From NCBI GenBank assembly GCA_004519485.1, contig CP038113.1, positions 516,501 to 580,500 on the forward strand: DNA of 64,000 nt, read 5' to 3'. This DNA is from Nannochloropsis oceanica. Lineage: Eukaryota > Sar > Eustigmatophyceae > Eustigmatales > Monodopsidaceae. The translations under genes were made by a program, and so were the position numbers. The notes beneath the pieces were generated by a model. It did no database searches, was not told where the DNA came from, and was given only the letters and a program-made list of their open reading frames with translations. Of the stretch, positions 13,056 to 31,207 are shown in pieces; within the stretch, counting starts at the first letter, position 1, and every line of letters begins with the position of its first letter.

Positions 13056-15240
13056 ATGGCCTCTTCCACCCGCTGCTTTGGCGATGCCGCCGCTGCCCTC
13101 CTCTTGTGCGTCTTCTTTTTGGGTAGCACGACTGCCGGCTTGTTCGGCCCTGCGCAACCCGCGGACGAGTACGATTACATTGTGGTTGGGGCCGGTGCGT
13201 GCGGTGCCGTGCTGGCCACACGACTCGCGGGTACGTTTTGTGTGTTGACAAGGTGGAGGGACTGATTTGTGGCTCCTGCCTCCAGTCCTACTTCCCTACT
13301 CGAGAGCCCATGCCCCCCGCCTGCCTGCAATTTCAACCGACACATACCTCGTTATTCCTTTCCTCCTCCCCTTTAATTTGCTTGAACAGAACGGGGCCAA
13401 AAAATCCTCCTCCTGGAAACAGGGGAGGATGAACACCTCAACCCCCTCACCCGCTGGGGCTACTTCTTCCCTTCGGGGGCCTACTCCCACCTTTACCGCA
13501 ATTATTTTACTGAACCCGAGCCGCATGTAAATAATAGACGATTATATCATCAGGCGGCCAAGGCATTAGGGGGCGGGACAGCGGTGAATGCCATGGGTAG
13601 GTGGAGGGAGGGAGGGATGGAGGGAGGGAGGATGGGGGCAGGGAGGGAGGGAGGAAGGCGTTGGCTTGATGGCGTCTGGGAAGAGGCAGGAGGCACATGG
13701 CACATGGCAGGGGTGAAATACGAGAAATCCACTTGATACCCTCTATTTAATCTCAGGGGTGCATTTGCCTTCCGCTGATAATACCTGCTGCATTGCTCGC
13801 CCTCCATACGCCGCTCATGTCATCCTTCTCCCTCCTCCCCTCTCTCCCTCAGTCTGGACTTGGGGTGACCGAAAAGATTGGGAGCTCATCGATTTGGAAG
13901 GATGGTCATTCGAAGACGTCTATCCCTACTTCCTCAAATCAGAGAATTACACGGGCGGTCCCTCCTCCTTCCGCCACTCCCTCTCCCGAGGCCATGACGG
14001 CCCAATCACCTTGACCAGTTTCGTACCCAATGCGGCAACTACCAAAGCAGTCGAGACGGCCGCAAGCACATTCGACGTCCCCGTCGAAGTCGATAACAAC
14101 GGGGGTCAGCATGAGAGCGCCGCTGTGGTTCAGCGGGACTTCAAGGGGGCCACAATCGATACCGGGATGCGGATGGGCACCTTCATGGCGTACCTCCGTC
14201 CAGCCCTCGCGTCCTTCCCTCCCGAGCAAATGAATGTGTTGACGCGGGCGACGGTGCTGAAGGTTTTGGTGGGAGAGGTCCAGATGAAGGAGGGGGGGGG
14301 GACGGAACTGGAGGCTTTAGGAGTGCGCTACTTGCATGACGGGGTCTGCCATGAGGCGTTCGCGAAGAAGGAGGTGTTGCTTGCCGCAGGTGCGTACAAC
14401 TCGCCCAAGCTCCTCCTCCTTTCGGGGATCGGGGATAAGTCCCACTTGGACGAAGTTGGAATTGACTGTATCCTTGACCTGCCCGGGGTGGGGAAGAATC
14501 TGGTCGATCACATTAACCCGGGCTCGTTGTTATTCACTGGCCCGCCCCGGAAGGATTATGACGCCAACATCGTGGCGGCATACACACGGACCGGCGTCGT
14601 GGGCGATCTCACTCCAGACGTGGAACTAGGCTTTATTATGGGGCCTCCCGTAGAGGACCCGGCGTTGTGGGGGAGCGTGCCGAGCCTGTACGTCTTTTAT
14701 GCCTTGTGGTTATTGCATGACGGGGAGGGGAGCGTGACGTTGAAGAACAAGGATCCCTTGGAAGACCCCATTATTGTGAGTGGGTATCTACGGACGCCGA
14801 CGGACCTGAAGAGGCTGGTGAGGATCTTTAGGATGCTCGTGGAGTGGGCCGGTGAGTTTAGTCGGAAGTCGGGGCTGAGGCTCGAGCAGCAGGGGAGCGG
14901 GGGAAATGCCATCATGGTCACCACGAAAAGCACGGACGAAGAGATTCTCAAAGCGGCTAGGACGGTGCTGTCCACGCATTGGCATGCCGCGCAGAGCTGC
15001 AGGATGGGGGATGCGAGTAAAGACCCGGCGGTAGTGGTAGATACCAAGTTTAAGGTGGTTGGGATAGATAAATTGAGAGTGATTGATGCGTCCTCCCAGC
15101 CGGTGTTGACCAATGGGCACCCTATGGCGGCGCTGGTGATGATGGCCGAGCGGGCCGTTGATTTCATGTTGGGGGGCAAGGAGGAGGTAAAGGGACGGGT
15201 GGTGGAAAGGAAGAAGAAGGAGGGGAGGGGAAAGGAGTAG
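13056..15240 (+). CDS. GMC-family FAD oxidoreductase with signal peptide
   Basis: Three exons (13056-13230, 13390-13596 and 13853-15240; all GT-AG and in phase) give 589 residues. An N-terminal hydrophobic segment (AAAALLLCVFFLGSTTAG) is a likely secretory or plastid leader. The ADP-binding motif YDYIVVGAGACGAVLATRLA and 'KILLLETG' start the FAD domain. 'GGGTAVNAMVW' spans the exon 2/3 junction, and 'AAGAYNSPKLLLLSGIG' is the second GMC signature. The C-terminal domain has 'HWHAAQSCRMG' and 'LTNGHPMAALVMMAERA', which supply the two active-site His/Asn-type positions. GMC enzymes oxidise alcohols such as choline or sugars. Algal fatty-acid photodecarboxylase belongs to the same fold, but I cannot assign this gene to it from sequence alone. 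The substrate is unknown. Confidence 0.9.
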
Positions 15241-15737
15241 AGGGCGTCTTGGGTCAGGAGGGGAAAGGTCAAGCGCAGGGATAAAGGTGTATGTATTGCG
15301 ATTGTATTGTGGTATTCAAGGTCCGGGAGACGTGTTAGATAGGAAGGAAGGGAGGCAGAGTGGGGCAATGCGTAAGCGAATGCTAGAACCGTGGCATGTA
15401 TTTGAATGAGGCGACAGAAAAGGAAAAGCGAGGATAGAAGTACATAGAGTAGACAACAGAGAGACAGAGGGAAGGAAGGGACTAGGCCAAGGGAGCGATC
15501 GAAGGAAATGATGGGTCAGGGCAACCATATTAGCTGGTCAATGATGCGCCGGGAAGAATCAATCTTTATGGTGCTCAAATCCCGGTCTTACGAGGTATGA
15601 GTGGACCCTTCAATTCTAAGATAAATTACGTTTCTGTCTTGTCCTTGTCCAGGTCAACATCTTCCGTCACCCGATTATACATATTTTCCTTCCGCCAATC
15701 TCTCAATCAACCTTCCGCCCATTTCTCCCCTTCTTCC
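15241..15737. other. Convergent 3' regions of the GMC and CCA genes
   Basis: 497 bp between two stop codons. Purine-rich, then pyrimidine-rich; no gene or repeat was seen. Confidence 0.4.
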
Positions 15738-18244
15738 CTACGAAAACTCAGGAAACGCTTCCTTTAACGTTCTTGCCATTTCCTCTTCCCTGATCTCCGG
15801 TTCTCTCAGCCAAATCCCGATCTGCCTGTCCATCACTACCCGAAACGGAGGACCATTCGGAATCTTCGGTAAGATCTTTCTTAAGCCCTCCCCGTTGAAG
15901 GGCGGAGCCTTCATCCACACCGCTTCCAGACCTACCTCCTGAATGTACTTGGAAAGCTTCAGTGCCGCCTCTCGGTACGAATACGTGTCATCCCCCTCGT
16001 CCTCCTTCTGCTTCTTTGTTGATTCTACCCTCACGGTCGACGCCATCGGGATCCCCCTCCCCTCTCTCCCTTCCTCCCTCCCGTCCACACTGCACTTTAC
16101 CGCTGCCAAGAGCAACGCCGCGCGCCACAGCGGGCCCACCTGCAGCAGCAACCACCCAATTGTCGCCCGCTTCTCTTTCCCTTCCACCAGCCCCCCGCCC
16201 CCCTCCCCTCCTTTCGCCGCCAGCTTGAGGAAAGGAATGAATCCATCCACGACGTCATGGAGCAGAGCCACTTTATCCGCGTCTCGGGCCTTCAATTTAA
16301 GCATGCGGGCGAAGACATATCGACTCACTTCCTGCACCTTCTGGTTCGATGTCGGTGCTGCTGCGGCCGCTGCCGCTGCTGCCGCTGCTGCTGATACCGC
16401 CGTCGCTGCTGATGCCGACTTTGTAGATTTCCCACTCCACTTATTCAAATAACTACTCCCCGACTCCATCTCACCACCACCGTCACCGCTACCCCCCTTC
16501 TCCCCCTCCCCAACCACCCCATCCTTTGCCGGCGCTACCTTAATCTTCTTCATTTTCGCCTCGCTATACCTCCTGTCGGCCAAAGGCAACAACAGGGCCG
16601 CGTACAGGGCGAGCCGCACCTCCTCCGGTGACAAATCCCACTGCCGGTACCTGAGGCCCATCTCCATCTCCTTCAAGGCCTTCAAACCCAGCCCAAACCA
16701 CGCCACCCCTCCCTCCTTCCCCCCCTCCCCTTCGCCTCTCTCCTCTATCGCGGGGGATGGGAAGACAGTGGCCGCCAGACCGAGTTCACCGATGAGGGCC
16801 ATAGCCCGCGCGGGTTGAGCGCTCCGGACCATCAAGTCCACTTCCGAGCCGATCCTTTCCCGACTCACTTTGCTCTCCAACGCCTTATGCACGCGCACGT
16901 CCGAAGCCGCCGCCACGAGATCGTCGCTGATCGAGAAGGCAAGGCGGGAAGCAAATCTTACGGCACGCAACACCCGCAACGGGTCGTCGAGGAGGGTAGT
17001 GAGGGCCGGCAATGGGGTACGGATCACTCCCTCGCGCATGTCCCGCAAACCCTGCCCTGTAAAGTCTTCGATTTGCCCCGTGTTCATGTTGTAGTAAAGC
17101 GCATTGATTGTCAGGTCACGTCTAACGGGAGGAAAAGGGGAGGGAGGGAGGGAGGAAGGGAGGGATGAGAGCGTACATGTACGGACCTAGATTTATGGGC
17201 CCAAAAGCAGGAAACCAACCGCCCCCTCCCTCCCTTCCGTCCCCTCCTTTCCTTCCTCCCTGCTTGCCTCAGCGCATCCTCCTGGGGACTCCCTATATTC
17301 ATCGACGGAATCCGACTCTCATCAGTGTAGGCCTCAGTCCTCAAATTCACAAAATCAATCCAAAACGACCCCACGCGCATTGTCGCTGTCTCCAGGTGCT
17401 TGCTTTTCTCCGGATTCGCGGAAATTATCCCAACGTTATACACCTGTCTCCCTCGCTTGGCCAGCCACCTGTTCAGCGTCGCCGCGAACTCAGAGCCCAT
17501 CATATTATCAAGGGCGATGTCTATATCTACTTTCCCATCTGCGCTCCAATGTCCCAACACTTTATCACGGACCCAGCCGCCCGCTACGCGTAATGTGGTG
17601 CCGAGTTGCTCGTCTTCTACCACGGCAAGCATCGTATCAAACAGTTGGGCTTCTTCGGGAGAAAGGGGAATAGAAGGGACTTCACGTCCTCCTCCTTCTC
17701 CTCCTCCATCACCGCTGGTGGTGCCGGTGGTAGTGGAGCTGCTGCTGCTCGACGTGCTCTTGCTCCGTTTGCTGCTGCGTGATACCACTGCAGTCAGTCG
17801 TGACGACGGAGCTTGTGGGCGCCCACTACCAGCATTGCTGATGATGATGCTGCTGCCGCTGCTGCTGCTACCACTACTGCTGCCTCCCGCAAATGGCTCA
17901 AAGAGAGGGGGTCTTCGGCTCTGGGGCGTGGTGGTGGAGAGTGGGGAGAAGGAGACTGGGAGGAAGGCAAACCTAGAGACACTATAAAGAGACCGTCTTG
18001 TTGCCCTTGTTGCTGCCGTGGCCACGCTGCTGCTACGACGTAAGGCGCATACACGGGAGATTGAGGTCAGAGAGAGCATCATGACGAAGCCAAGGAGAAG
18101 GGGGGAAAGGGAGGGGATGGGGGAGCGTAGACGCCGGAGGAAGGATATCCTCATATCATGCGTGTCAGACCGCTCTGTCCGAATACGCGTGCGCAGGCGT
18201 TGTTGCTGATATTGCTGTAGGTTGAAGGGGAAATTGGAGGCCAT
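15738..18244 (-). CDS. TRNT1: CCA-adding tRNA nucleotidyltransferase
   Basis: Two exons, 17268-18244 and 15738-17121, are separated by a 146-bp intron with a GC donor (CTGAG|GCAAGC) and a normal AG acceptor (GTTAG|A). Splicing gives the family block EEDALRRDLTINALYYNMNT. Upstream are 'RVAGGWVRDKVLG', the catalytic 'DIDIAL' and 'SKHLETATMRVGSFWIDFVN'. Downstream are 'DFTGQGLRDM', 'LDDPLRVLRAVRFASRL' and the neck domain. The enzyme adds CCA to tRNA 3' ends. Start choice: ATG at 18242-18244 gives 786 residues; ATG at 18152-18154 (MRISFLRRLRS) gives 756 and starts just before a hydrophobic stretch 'LLLGFVMMLSLTSISRVCA'. Two starts could serve dual targeting (inference). The C-terminal half carries inserted Ala and acidic runs. 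Class II family identity is secure. Confidence 0.93.
17122..17267 (-). other. GC-AG intron in the CCA gene
   Basis: The donor reads AG|GCAAGC, the strong-consensus form seen in GC-AG introns. No GT lies near enough to keep the conserved EEDALRRDL block. The acceptor is CCCGTTAG|ACG. Every other intron placed in this window uses GT. Confidence 0.85.
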
Positions 18245-18692
18245 GTGGTTAGAGCTCTTAGAGGTGGCAAGGCGATGTGGGTCACCACAATTGCACGGTA
18301 TGAGATAGCCCACGCATAAGCTCGCCATTCGGAGAATGAGCAGTGCGACGCAGCGGTCCGTGAGGAAAGAGCTGCAAGTGTGTGAGTGCGTCACACAATT
18401 CTTAGGACACAAAGGCAGCTTAAGTTGAGGCAGCAGTTTTTCGCTTCTCCAGCTCTCCTCCTGGCTTGAGAAACACTCATCACTCTTGCTATATAGCCTG
18501 TGCGCAATAAACGACCAAATAGTCCTGTTTTACGACAGTCACGCCCCACCACATCAACCGCAGGACGCGGACATCGTCATGATCATTGTGAGTCCGGCGC
18601 CAATCACCATGCCTTCGCAATAGTCTTTTCTCAACCCATCATCACCGAATCGGCCTGGTCACCTCGTGTACGTCCCACTCCTCCTGCACGCC
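18245..18692. promoter_or_regulatory. Divergent upstream region of the CCA and MFS-Sec14 genes
   Basis: 448 bp between divergent starts; no recognisable motif beyond short AT-rich stretches near 18490-18530. Confidence 0.35.
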
Positions 18693-21600
18693 ATGCCGCC
18701 GGCACCATTGCCTATGCATCACCATCAGCCCCGCAGCAGCAACAACGGCAATAGGCCCTCCTCGTCCTCCTCCTCGAGCACCAGCGGCAGCGCCAACCAG
18801 ACCGCAGCTGTTGCCGACCTCGGGAATGCCCTCCTTGCCTCGTTCCTTGTGCCTTTTGCTCCTTCCCTCCTCGACAGGCGCCTGAACGTGGGCTTCTTTC
18901 ATGACTCAGACACGCCGTATTGGTGGGCCCTGACCTTACTTGCTTTCTGGGGCGGACAACATATTGCATGCTGGGTGAGGCGGAAACCGGGGTCGTGGCA
19001 TTGGTACATGTCACGTCTGCCTTCACGACGAGCGACTCAACTACAGTTTGTTTGTTTGACCGCAGTGCTGCTTGCTGTTTTGAGCACGGGCTGGGTGACA
19101 CGGGTGGAGCTCCTATTGATTTCAAGGTGGTTCACAGGCTTCGCCAGTGTGTATCTGTGGGGTCATGCCATGGAGAGGAAGAAGGAAAGGTTTAATGGAG
19201 GAGGGATGCACCCCGCTGCTGGGGGAGGAGGACGATGGAGCAATAATCGAATTTTGGTTCCCTCATCATCATCCACTCCTTCCACTTTGGTGAGCCTGTC
19301 GATCAATCCCATGCAGGCGTTAGGGTGGCTGCTTGGCGGGTTGGTGGGAGGCTTGACCTTCTCGTCAAGAATGTTTGTGGTAGTTGGGGGGCTGCCGGCA
19401 ATGGTGCCTTCGATCGTGACGGCTGTGCTTGTCTTTTTATTGGCCTGCTTGGTCTTGCGAAGAATGCAAAAGGAGGTGGAACGCGTGGGAGCACGGAAGT
19501 GTCGTAAGCCGGAGCCACTGCAGCAGCAGGAGCAGTCTGAAGAGCAGCAGCAGCTGCTGCAGCTTGGAGGAGGGGGTTCAGGGCGTGATGCCCTGGCTAG
19601 AGCACGCACACCCCTCACGTCCCCCGACACCGCTGCCCGCCGCAACAATAACCACAGCGACAAGCACCCCATCACCTCGTCCTTCCCTTTCCCCTCCTCC
19701 CTTCCCCCATCCCTCCCTCCTCCCCCTCCCCCCCCCACCTTCCTCCAAGCCGCCGGTGGAGACTACGCCAAAGCCCACGCACACTACCACGCGCATCTCC
19801 GCTGGCGCGCAGAGGAAAGAGTCAAAGATATTTTGAATCGTCCCCACCCGAACTTCGACGCGATTAAGCAGTATTACCCTCATTTCGTCCATGGACGGGG
19901 CAAACAAGGAGAAATTGTAGTCTACGAATTTCCGGGGAAGATGGACCTGAGGGAGTTGAAGAAGCAGGGGGTGGGGGCGGAGGAGATCGGAATGCATTAT
20001 GTTTATTTCAATGAGTTTCTGAGCCGGATGTTGTCAGGGAAGGGAAGTTGTGAGGAGCTTGAGGGCAGGAAGAATGGAGGGGGCGGTGAGGATGAGGTGC
20101 GGGTGATGACCGTGCTGGATATCGGGGGATTGGGCCTGGGGAGTTTAAGTAAAGATGTGCTGGAGGTTATAGGGACCACGTCGCGTTTGCTCAACCAGCA
20201 CTACCCTTCACGGGTCGTGAGGATTGTGGTGGTGAACGTTCCTTTCTTCGTCGGGGGGGCATGGAAAGTCCTGTCTTCCGTCTTGCCGCAGCAGGTGCAG
20301 GACAAGATCGAGTTATCCTCAAATCCGGAAATGGATTTGTTGAAGTACATTGATAGGCAATACATCCCGAAAGAATATGGAGGAGTGAGCCGCGAAGGGC
20401 TGGGCGAGTCGGAGGAGGAGGAGTGGTTGAGGACGGTGGTCCGGGAGCGGGGGAGGACGGGGGGGAGGGAAGGGGGAGGAACGGAGGGGGAGGGGGTGGT
20501 GGCCGCGCCTCTGTCGTCGTCATCATCTATCGCCACATTCTTGCAAAGTGCCCGGACGCCCTTGCCTTCCTCCATCGTTACGAAAACCACCACCAGCAGT
20601 AGCAGAACCAGCAACAGCAGCAGAGCCACGACCAGCAGCACCAACCGCAGCAGCAGCAATCGCTGGCTCCCCTCGTGGATGATAACTGCGCCTTCCTATC
20701 TCCCCCTCCGGAATAGACCGTCGCCCATACACGCCCATCTCGGTCTGGACAACAAGTTCGTCTTCGACCAGGCGAGGGGGGTGTGGGTGCTACGGGAAGA
20801 GGAGGAAGGGGAGGAGGGGGGCGATGGAGAGGACACGGCGCTCCTCCCTGGTGAGAAGGAAGGAAGAGGGAGGGAGGAGGAGGAAGAAGAAATGCCACCA
20901 TTGCCAGAGACGGAAGAGGACGGATTGATTCTTGCCATTCAAGCGGCGCATTATGCAGAGCAGCTCTCACGCGAGGGGAAGAAGAGCCCTCCCTCCTTCC
21001 CTTTCATCTCCTCTTCTTCACCCAGCGCTGTGCTTGTTTCACATGGTTTGCAACATCATTCTGGCCGGCAGCAGCAGACATCCTGGAAAGACAATGCTAC
21101 TAATACCAACACTGCTGCTGCTGATGCTGCTGTTGCTGCTGCCCTTGGAGGTGCGGGCCTCAAGCCTTCCCTTGGCGCTCACACTAACGTGGACCTAGAA
21201 TGGGGCTCAAGCCAACCCTCCTCCTCCTCTTGTTCCTCTTCTCATCCTCCTTCCAGTCCCCTCCTTCTCCTCCAGATCACCTTCCTCTTCTTCCTCCTCT
21301 CCTTCCTTCAAAATTCCCTTCTATCCATGCTTCCCATCTGGCTCGCGATCCCCCACTCCATCGGTGGCCTTTCCCTCCCTCCCTCCCTCCTCGGCCTCCT
21401 CCTCTCCTTCGGGACCACTGCTACCTTTGTCATACACACCTATGCTCTTCCAGCTCCTCTCCTTCGCCTGCCTTCCTCCAACCCTTTGCAAGCTTTCCGT
21501 ATGGCGGTCTTTCTCTTCGTGTCGTGCACAGTTCTGCTGAGCGGGCTACACCCACATGTCGCCTCGCTACCTTCTTCCTCCTCCTCCTCCTCCTCCTCCT

Positions 21601-22091
21601 CCTCGTCTTCTTCTTCCTTTACTTCGATTATCATCGGCTTCGAACACTTTGTTGCCTTTTTCTTTTATCTCCTCCTCCTCCTTCTCCTCGTCTCCTCCCT
21701 TTTCTTCGCCCGCGCCGCCAGCATCACCCTCATGCACCTCGTCTCCCTCCCCCCCTCCCTCTCTCCCTTCTTATCCTTCCTCCTGTCATGTACAGAGATG
21801 GTTGGGCCGGTAGTTGGTGCATGGGTGCTATCATGGTCAGTGGCTGCAGCGGGAGTAGGGGTGACATACCCGATGGATGCAAGGCTGATCTGGCATGTGT
21901 CCGCGTTGCTTTTGGTGGGTTTGTACGTCATGACATTGCAGTTGCAAGTGGTTCTGAAAGGAGATTGGGGGGCGATGAGGTTGGAAGAAGGTGGAGCGGG
22001 AGGAGGAGGAGGAGGGAGTGGATTTATTTTCTTGGGGAAAGGGGGTTTTAAAAAGGGGAGGAAGAAGAAAGGACGGCGATCGGGAGTGTAG
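18693..22091 (+). CDS. MFS transporter with a Sec14/CRAL-TRIO domain inserted in the central loop
   Basis: A single open exon of 1132 residues from the first ATG. Residues about 30-240 hold a six-TM half: 'YWWALTLLAFWGGQHIACWV', 'FVCLTAVLLAVLSTGW', 'LLISRWFTGFASVYLWGHA', 'ALGWLLGGLVGGLTF' and 'IVTAVLVFLLACLVL'. This is the layout of TM2-TM6 in MFS carriers. Residues about 375-565 are a complete CRAL-TRIO lipid-binding domain: 'IVVYEFPGKMDLRELKKQ', 'TVLDIGGLGL', 'HYPSRVVRIVVVNVPFF', and the closing 'IPKEYGG'. After a Ser/Glu-rich linker, residues about 850-1086 form the second TM half. Its 'LPIWLAIPHSIGGLSLPPSL' and 'GLLLSFGTTATFVIHTYALP' resemble the TM7-TM8 region of ZIFL/TPO-type MFS proteins. 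The protein may couple lipid sensing to transport (inference). The MFS assignment is moderate; the Sec14 assignment is strong. Confidence 0.8.
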   Translation: MPPAPLPMHHHQPRSSNNGNRPSSSSSSSTSGSANQTAAVADLGNALLASFLVPFAPSLLDRRLNVGFFHDSDTPYWWALTLLAFWGGQHIACWVRRKPGSWHWYMSRLPSRRATQLQFVCLTAVLLAVLSTGWVTRVELLLISRWFTGFASVYLWGHAMERKKERFNGGGMHPAAGGGGRWSNNRILVPSSSSTPSTLVSLSINPMQALGWLLGGLVGGLTFSSRMFVVVGGLPAMVPSIVTAVLVFLLACLVLRRMQKEVERVGARKCRKPEPLQQQEQSEEQQQLLQLGGGGSGRDALARARTPLTSPDTAARRNNNHSDKHPITSSFPFPSSLPPSLPPPPPPPTFLQAAGGDYAKAHAHYHAHLRWRAEERVKDILNRPHPNFDAIKQYYPHFVHGRGKQGEIVVYEFPGKMDLRELKKQGVGAEEIGMHYVYFNEFLSRMLSGKGSCEELEGRKNGGGGEDEVRVMTVLDIGGLGLGSLSKDVLEVIGTTSRLLNQHYPSRVVRIVVVNVPFFVGGAWKVLSSVLPQQVQDKIELSSNPEMDLLKYIDRQYIPKEYGGVSREGLGESEEEEWLRTVVRERGRTGGREGGGTEGEGVVAAPLSSSSSIATFLQSARTPLPSSIVTKTTTSSSRTSNSSRATTSSTNRSSSNRWLPSWMITAPSYLPLRNRPSPIHAHLGLDNKFVFDQARGVWVLREEEEGEEGGDGEDTALLPGEKEGRGREEEEEEMPPLPETEEDGLILAIQAAHYAEQLSREGKKSPPSFPFISSSSPSAVLVSHGLQHHSGRQQQTSWKDNATNTNTAAADAAVAAALGGAGLKPSLGAHTNVDLEWGSSQPSSSSCSSSHPPSSPLLLLQITFLFFLLSFLQNSLLSMLPIWLAIPHSIGGLSLPPSLLGLLLSFGTTATFVIHTYALPAPLLRLPSSNPLQAFRMAVFLFVSCTVLLSGLHPHVASLPSSSSSSSSSSSSSSSFTSIIIGFEHFVAFFFYLLLLLLLVSSLFFARAASITLMHLVSLPPSLSPFLSFLLSCTEMVGPVVGAWVLSWSVAAAGVGVTYPMDARLIWHVSALLLVGLYVMTLQLQVVLKGDWGAMRLEEGGAGGGGGGSGFIFLGKGGFKKGRKKKGRRSGV

Positions 22092-23138
22092 GTGGGAAGG
22101 GAGGAGACAGTCGAAGGTGTTCCAACATTATCCGCTGTGCATTTTCATCTATTCCAATCTGTCACGAGAGTAGCAGAGATAAAGCAGGAAATGGTGGATC
22201 AACGAGCGGAGGTCGTGATGTGTTAGGAGGGATTGGAATTGATGTTGCCCCAGCCTTTTAAGGAATCCTCTGGTGCCCGTTATGGCGGAGGGGTTAAAAC
22301 CTAGACAAGACGAACAAGGTAGATGTGATTGATTAGGATGGCGATGAGCCCACATTGAGAAATAGACGACAAAAAACAAGGGGGAGGGAGGAGGTTGGTG
22401 GGGTCAGAAACGGGGAAAAATAAAGTCAAGCGAGTGAGACACAAGCAGGCATGAATAAAGAGCTTATGTCAGATGAAAACACAAAGTACAAGGCACAAAA
22501 AGTAATTTATGATGTCGGTTTGTGGGTATAAGGAAGGCGAGCGGGTTGGGATGTAGGGACATGCGGCAGGCCATGCCCCTGCCATCTTCCTTCTTCGCGC
22601 CAAGCAATACGCAGCTTCTATGTGGTCATGTCTCCGTGACATTTGGCGTGCGGGACTTTTTGTGGTTGCGCACGATGGTTGTACTTGGAATAGTAGTCTG
22701 TGTTACCTTGAGTCTAATTCCAAGAGCATGGCCTCTGGGTAGTTTCTGGGCGCTCCAGCTCGTTCCCACACCCCACCTTCGTCTTTCTGCGGCGAGCCAG
22801 CCCCTCCTCTGCTATCTCCCTCCCAAACCTCTTTTTCCACGTCGTTCGTCGCATGTGCTTTGTGATGCCCATGGGTCTTGGGGGTGTCTTGTTTTCGTTT
22901 CTTGCTGTTTGTCTCCGTCATTCAAATGCACCCACACACTGTACACACTCCGTTGCTCCCGACCCATCCTCCCTCTCCCTCGCTCACCGAAACACACGAA
23001 CACGCCACCACGCAGAAGCAAAAGGGTTGCCAAGCTGGCTCCCTTTCAATCCGTTCAAAAAACAGCAAGTCTGTACACTCAGGTATCTCCGTTCCCAACC
23101 ACCACCACAGCAACACGACGGGCGATCAAAACTCGACC
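22092..23138. promoter_or_regulatory. 1-kb upstream region of ISWI
   Basis: It holds the 3' end of the MFS-Sec14 gene and the 5' region of ISWI. A 206-codon plus-strand frame (22522-23142) overlaps it but has no recognisable motif and is Pro/Arg/Thr-rich; I treat it as chance. Confidence 0.35.
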
Positions 23139-30526
<7,388 letters not shown>

Positions 30527-31207
30527 GCGATGGCAAGGAGAAAGGAAGGGAGGGCGAGAGAGAAGGCAAGGAGGGACAGGGCATTACACGTGGAATGAGT
30601 GAACGGAGTTGTAAGTGAAATGAGAAAGAATCAAAGAGTAGGAAAAGAGGCTTATTTGTGAGCCATGTGTGGAAGGGGGCGAGCGTGAGGAGAAGCCAAA
30701 AAGGGCGGGAGGTGAAACAGGAGGACGGAGGGTAAGAGGGGAGGAGGGAAGGAGGGAAGAAGTCATGTTTGAATGTGGAGAGTGGAAAATCCCAAAATGA
30801 GTAGGATCGAACGTTATTTGCGTCAGGAGACCGTCAGGAGCCGACCTCCGACCCAGTCGTCTCTCGGTTGCTTGCCTGTCCTTGCTCCGCGCCAACGTGG
30901 ACGATAAACAGATGGTAAACTCTGGCGGTAAACCAGAGGGAAGGGGGGAGGGAGAAAAGAGGGAAAGAGAAGAAGAGTTAGCAAGGTTTGAAGCACGACG
31001 AAACGATAGAAAGTTCGAGACTACGTACGTGCCACAAAAGGACAAGAGGGGAAAGATGAGCGAAACCAAAATCATAAAAAAGAACTTTTCGAGACAATCA
31101 GGGAGCTCTTCTCTCCCCGTGGCGTTCATTGCTTTTACACTTTGTATACATACACACTGCCGCATTTCTTTCGTTGAGCTTTACCATAACGGGCGACTCG
31201 CGTACGG
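30527..31207. other. Convergent 3' regions of ISWI and TUBE1
   Basis: 681 bp between two stop codons. A GGGA-rich block sits at 30540-30770 and the rest is mixed; no gene was seen. Confidence 0.4.

Noticed and set aside
14697-15368. 223-codon minus-strand frame opposite the GMC gene
   Set aside because: Antisense shadow of a well-conserved exon.
21200-22051. 283-codon plus-strand frame inside the MFS-Sec14 gene
   Set aside because: It is an alternative frame of the coding sequence, Pro/Ser/Leu-rich, and without homology.
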